Source: Palsa-459 sp035937595
GTDB lineage: Bacteria > Actinomycetota > Acidimicrobiia > Acidimicrobiales > RAAP-2
Assembly (NCBI GenBank): GCA_035937595.1
Contig: DASZHS010000063.1
Coordinates: forward strand, 1 to 47,397
Reading direction: 5' to 3'
Length of the DNA: 47,397 nt
The position numbers were made by a program, and so were the translations under genes. Each line of letters starts with the position of its first letter. Position 1 is the stretch's first letter. The notes beneath the pieces were generated by a model. That model was not told the origin of the DNA. It searched no databases and saw nothing but the letters and a program-made list of their open reading frames with translations. Positions 44,748-47,397 of the stretch are shown one piece after another.

Positions 44748-45902
44748 TCACGGGTGCGCGGCGGTGTAGGCGAGCTCTTCTTGGTGCACGTCGTCGACGA
44801 GGTTCTGCGTCGCGAGGTTCACGTCCTCGATGTGGAAGCCCCACGTCGGTCCGAGGACCTCCGTCACGACCGGCCGGGCATCGCCGGGCTGGGCGACGTC
44901 GGTGACCTGCAGCCACGTCGCGCCGCCCGAGCTGCGACAGCTCGCGTCGTACAGGCCGGGGAAGCTGACCCACGGCGTCGAGACCGCGGGCGCTGGGAGC
45001 GACTCGGACCTCGTGCGGAACCACGGCACGAGCGCGCCCGTCGTGCCGCCGATCGCGGCCGGGTTGACGCAGGCCACCTGCACCCCGGACGTCGCGGTCT
45101 GGCCGGACAGCAGGCTCACGCCCTGTCCCGGGCGTCCGAAGAGCGCATCGGCCGGCGGCTGGCCGGGGAACGTGGAGTAGGCGATCACGCAGCCGTCCTG
45201 CGTGGCCGACGTGCACAGCGCGAGGTGCGAGAACGTGGCGCCCACGAGCCCGCCGACCGGGACCGCGACGTTGCCGCCGAGGAGGATGGCCGAGACCATG
45301 CGAGCCCGGAGCGCCCGGCTCGGGTCCACCTCGTGTTCGAGCAAGCGGATGAGCATGGCGGCGCCCTGGGAGTGGCCAAGGAAGACGATCGGCCGACCCC
45401 GATTGCGGTGCGCGAGGTAGTCCTTCCAGCCGGCGAGCAGGCTGTCGTAGGCCGTGCGGAGGGTCGCGGCGTTCACGGCGCCACGCACCAGCGCGGGGAG
45501 CGTGATCTGGCGGTACATGGGCGCGTAGACGCGGCAGACCTGGCTGAACGGCGCGGCCTGCGCCCTGGCGGCGTTGACCTCCGCCTGCTGCACCTTGAGA
45601 TCCGAGTTGCGGGACGTCTCGGTGCTCACGGTCGGATAGACGTAGAAGCAGTCGAATGCGGGATGTCGCGGGGCCACCACGTGGTCCACCGTGCGCTGGC
45701 CGGTCCCTTGGACGATGGTGGTGGCGAGGCTGGACGCGCAGGGATCCGGCGACGCCCCGGGCCGACACAGCCACACCGTCGCTGCGACCTTGTGCGTCGA
45801 CGCCGTCGCGCTCGAGGCGGGCGCCGCGCACGCGCCGAGCAGCAGCGTGCCGGCGACGAGCGTCGAGAGCGTCGCCGCCCGGTGTGGGAGTGATCTGCGC
45901 AT
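44748..45902 (-). CDS. DUF3089 lipoprotein, alpha/beta-hydrolase fold
   Basis: A 384-residue exported protein. The signal peptide ends in a lipobox LGAC with C25 as the lipidated residue, so it is probably anchored outside the membrane. The hydrolase core has FDCFYVYPTVSTE, the nucleophile elbow GHSQG and a C-terminal GFHIEDVNLA with the candidate catalytic His. This matches the DUF3089 family, an uncharacterised lipase/esterase-like group. It is monocistronic. The ATG at 45902 has GAAAGGGA about 7 bases upstream. Confidence 0.88.
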   Translation of the reverse strand: MRRSLPHRAATLSTLVAGTLLLGACAAPASSATASTHKVAATVWLCRPGASPDPCASSLATTIVQGTGQRTVDHVVAPRHPAFDCFYVYPTVSTETSRNSDLKVQQAEVNAARAQAAPFSQVCRVYAPMYRQITLPALVRGAVNAATLRTAYDSLLAGWKDYLAHRNRGRPIVFLGHSQGAAMLIRLLEHEVDPSRALRARMVSAILLGGNVAVPVGGLVGATFSHLALCTSATQDGCVIAYSTFPGQPPADALFGRPGQGVSLLSGQTATSGVQVACVNPAAIGGTTGALVPWFRTRSESLPAPAVSTPWVSFPGLYDASCRSSGGATWLQVTDVAQPGDARPVVTEVLGPTWGFHIEDVNLATQNLVDDVHQEELAYTAAHP

Positions 45903-45956
45903 CGCTCGGTCCCTTTCGTGAGGCCGGCACCCATCGTGGCAGGTTCACCGCCTGCG

Positions 45957-45989
45957 GAGCGCCCGCGCCAGCGCGCCGCTCAGGCGCTC
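45957..45989 (-). terminator. Hairpin overlapping the RNase H stop
   Basis: GAGCGCC (45957-45963) is perfectly complementary to GGCGCTC (45983-45989), with 19 intervening GC-rich bases that can pair further. It spans the end of the RNase H gene and could end the Rrf2-RNase H transcript. There is no T-tract. Confidence 0.28.
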
Positions 45990-46429
45990 ACCACGCCGCT
46001 GCCGCGGTCGGCGGCGTCCGTTGCGAGCGTGTCCACCAGCTCGTTCATCTCGTCGCCAGAGTGGCCCTTGACCCACGAGAACGAGACCTCGGCGCCGTCG
46101 GCGAGCGCGATCGCGAGCAGCGGCTCCCACAGGTCGCGGTTGGCGACGGGTTTGCGCTGGGCGTTCTTCCACCCCCGTCGGAACCACCCCTCGTACCACC
46201 GGTCGCGAAAGCAGTTGACGACGTACGTCGAGTCGCTCACGATCTCGACCGGCCCCTCGCCGGCGTGGTCGCGGAGCGCCTCGAGGACGGCGGTGACCTC
46301 CATGCGCTGGTTGGTGGTCGACGGGTCATGGCCCGACGCGTACGCGCCGCGGTCGTCGGCCCACGCCCACCCGCCGGGGCCGGGGTTGCCCCGGCAGGCG
46401 CCGTCGGTGTAGACGCGCCGCGTGCTCAG
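45980..46429 (-). CDS. rnhA: Ribonuclease HI with probable CTG start
   Basis: Cleaves RNA in RNA-DNA hybrids. Read from CTG at 46429, the 149-residue protein has all four catalytic carboxylates, D9 (YTDGACRGNPGPGGW), E44 (RMEVTAVLEAL), D66 (VSDSTYV) and D133 (ELVDTLA), plus H123. These match D10, E48, D70, D134 and H124 of E. coli RNase HI (155 residues). The first in-frame ATG (46303, codon 43) would delete D9 and the first strands. No ATG, GTG or TTG exists in frame in the nearby upstream codons I read. The CTG overlaps the Rrf2 stop as CTGA, the same geometry as the GTGA/ATGA junctions elsewhere in the window. Confidence 0.85.
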   Translation of the reverse strand: MSTRRVYTDGACRGNPGPGGWAWADDRGAYASGHDPSTTNQRMEVTAVLEALRDHAGEGPVEIVSDSTYVVNCFRDRWYEGWFRRGWKNAQRKPVANRDLWEPLLAIALADGAEVSFSWVKGHSGDEMNELVDTLATDAADRGSGVVSA

Positions 46430-46878
46430 CGCGCCTGCCAGGCGTCGGGGTCCTTCGTCAGCTTGGTCACGACCGAGGGGAGCGCCCCGGACGCCACCTG
46501 CTCCAGCGTGACGTGCTCGAGCAGGTTGCGAAGCGAGGCCCGCACCGCGACCCAGACGTCCCGGAGGTTGGTGGCCGCCCCGTCGTAGCTGAGCGTCTCG
46601 GGTCGGAGCCCCCGGACCCCTGCCATCGGGCCGCTGATCGCGCGCAGGGCGTCGGCGATCGTGATCTGCGACGCCGGGCGCGAGAGCAGGTAGCCGCCCT
46701 CCGAGCCCCGCTGGCTCACGACGAGCCCCGCGCGGCGCAGGTCGGACAGGATCGCGCCCAAGAACCGTGGCGGGAGGCCCTGCTCGCCGGCGAGGTGCTC
46801 GGCGCTGAGCGACGTCTTGGCGTTCGCGAGCGTGAGCAGCGCCCGGATCCCGTAGTCGGCCTTGGCGGGAATCTGCAT
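46426..46878 (-). CDS. Rrf2-family transcriptional regulator without cysteines
   Basis: A 150-residue winged-helix regulator. MQIPAKADYGIRALLTLA, LPPRFLGAILSDLRRAGLVVSQRGSEGGYLLSRP and ITIADALRAISGP are the family core. It has no cysteine, so it cannot bind an iron-sulfur cluster through the three-Cys motif of IscR or NsrR. It may sense a metabolite or protein, as CymR does. The ATG at 46878 is supported by the conserved N-terminus; the ribosome-binding site is weak. It is coupled to the RNase HI gene. Confidence 0.92.
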   Translation of the reverse strand: MQIPAKADYGIRALLTLANAKTSLSAEHLAGEQGLPPRFLGAILSDLRRAGLVVSQRGSEGGYLLSRPASQITIADALRAISGPMAGVRGLRPETLSYDGAATNLRDVWVAVRASLRNLLEHVTLEQVASGALPSVVTKLTKDPDAWQAR

Positions 46879-46978
46879 GGGTCGATTCTGCCCGACGCGA
46901 CCGGCAGGACCGGCCATGAAGCCGCGCGACGCTCGACGCTGCGCCGTGCGCGGCACCGGCGCCACGTCGTGGCGAGGC

Positions 46979-47397
46979 TCAGCCGAGCCCGAAGCGCACG
47001 ATCGAGTTCCCCTCGGCGAGGTGGCCCGTGGCGGCCGCGACGCCGAAGAGCACGAGCCACACGAGGATCGCGGCGTACAGCGCCCGCTCGGTGGCCCCGA
47101 AGTACCGGCGGAGCTCGGGGCTGAGGCGCGCGAGGAACAGCAGCGCGAAGAGGGCGACCATGACCCAGCCGAGCACCCTCGACGTGGTCGCCAGCGACTG
47201 GAGGCGTGGGTCGATCTCGATGACCTTGCACAGCCGGATGGCGCTCGCCGCGATGGCACCGAACGTGACCGCGGCGAGCACGCCGTGCGCGGCGCCCGTG
47301 GAGGTCCGCGGCGCGCCCGGTGCGTCCATGGGGAACCAGCTGATGGCCACGCGGCACGCGGCGAACACGCAGAGCAGGACGATGACGGTGCGCGCGC
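46979..47397 (-). CDS. DUF998-family membrane protein, partial (5-prime end outside window)
   Basis: The frame is open to the right edge and continues into a hydrophobic segment (ARTVIVLLCVFAACRVAISW), so the true start lies beyond 47397. It contains FPMDAPGAPRTSTGAAHG, the conserved DUF998 segment between two helices, then three more hydrophobic segments (about AAVTFGAIAAS, VLGWVMVALFALLFLA and ALYAAILVWLVLFGVAAA). Function is unknown. A GTG at 47368 could be read as a start but would break the first helix. It is upstream of, and in the same direction as, the Rrf2 gene, with 100 bases between. Confidence 0.75.
   Translation of the reverse strand, partial: ARTVIVLLCVFAACRVAISWFPMDAPGAPRTSTGAAHGVLAAVTFGAIAASAIRLCKVIEIDPRLQSLATTSRVLGWVMVALFALLFLARLSPELRRYFGATERALYAAILVWLVLFGVAAATGHLAEGNSIVRFGLG

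Noticed and set aside
45980..46303. RNase HI starting at the first ATG (107 residues)
   Set aside because: This form lacks the first catalytic Asp and the GNPGPGG strand, which are encoded in frame just upstream.

Overview
This window comes from a very GC-rich bacterial chromosome. GC3 is close to saturated in almost every gene, GTG and TTG starts are common, and neighbouring genes often share a 4-base GTGA or ATGA overlap. The gene content points to Actinomycetota: a fused PafBC regulator, PadR-controlled ABC export, secA-prfB-ftsE-ftsX, and abundant TANNNT -10 boxes sitting 6-9 bases before start codons. The class Acidimicrobiia is a reasonable but unproven guess. No rRNA, tRNA, CRISPR array, insertion sequence, phage gene or replication origin was seen. 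This is compact housekeeping DNA with some accessory sugar and lipoate functions.

Layout. 1-10 kb: a fused PafB-PafC DNA-damage regulator, a small secreted protein of unknown function, MoaC, an FmdB-type zinc-ribbon protein behind a CIRCE-type (HrcA) operator, the TldD/TldE protease pair, and a PadR / small protein / ABC ATPase / ABC permease operon in which every junction overlaps by 4 bases. 10-19 kb: Dxs (isoprenoid precursors), an RmlA-like nucleotidyltransferase, MsrB, and a long leftward block SecA, release factor 2, FtsE, FtsX. Just upstream of secA lies a 248-base region closed by a perfect 15-bp inverted repeat and full of hairpins, with a -10 box at its edge. This is a candidate structured RNA.

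19-31 kb: a leftward sugar-nucleotide and glycan operon, BirA, RmlB, RmlD, UDP-glucose dehydrogenase, UDP-xylose synthase and two GT2 glycosyltransferases. RmlC is absent here. BirA is divergent from its probable substrate, a biotin carboxylase/BCCP fusion that is coupled to an M20 hydrolase. A short methylmalonyl-CoA mutase catalytic subunit without a B12 domain converges on this pair. 31-40 kb: a GT4 glycosyltransferase, a rhodanese-MoeB/ThiF fusion with a coupled ABM-type protein, a nitroreductase-like protein, PepA, a PduO-type cobalamin adenosyltransferase, and full-length B12-dependent methionine synthase. The adenosyltransferase could supply adenosylcobalamin to the mutase.

40-47 kb: a lipoate/2-oxoacid dehydrogenase operon in the order Lpd, E2, then one 545-residue protein joining LipB and LipA in a single frame. 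The E2 carries HRVLEA where the family has HRxxDG. After it come a DUF3089 lipoprotein hydrolase, RNase HI (whose catalytic Asp is only included if it starts at a CTG inside a CTGA overlap), a cysteine-free Rrf2 regulator, and a DUF998 membrane protein cut by the right edge. The most notable items are the LipB-LipA fusion with its odd E2, the CIRCE-controlled FmdB gene, the structured region upstream of secA, and a perfect 26-bp palindrome near pafBC.
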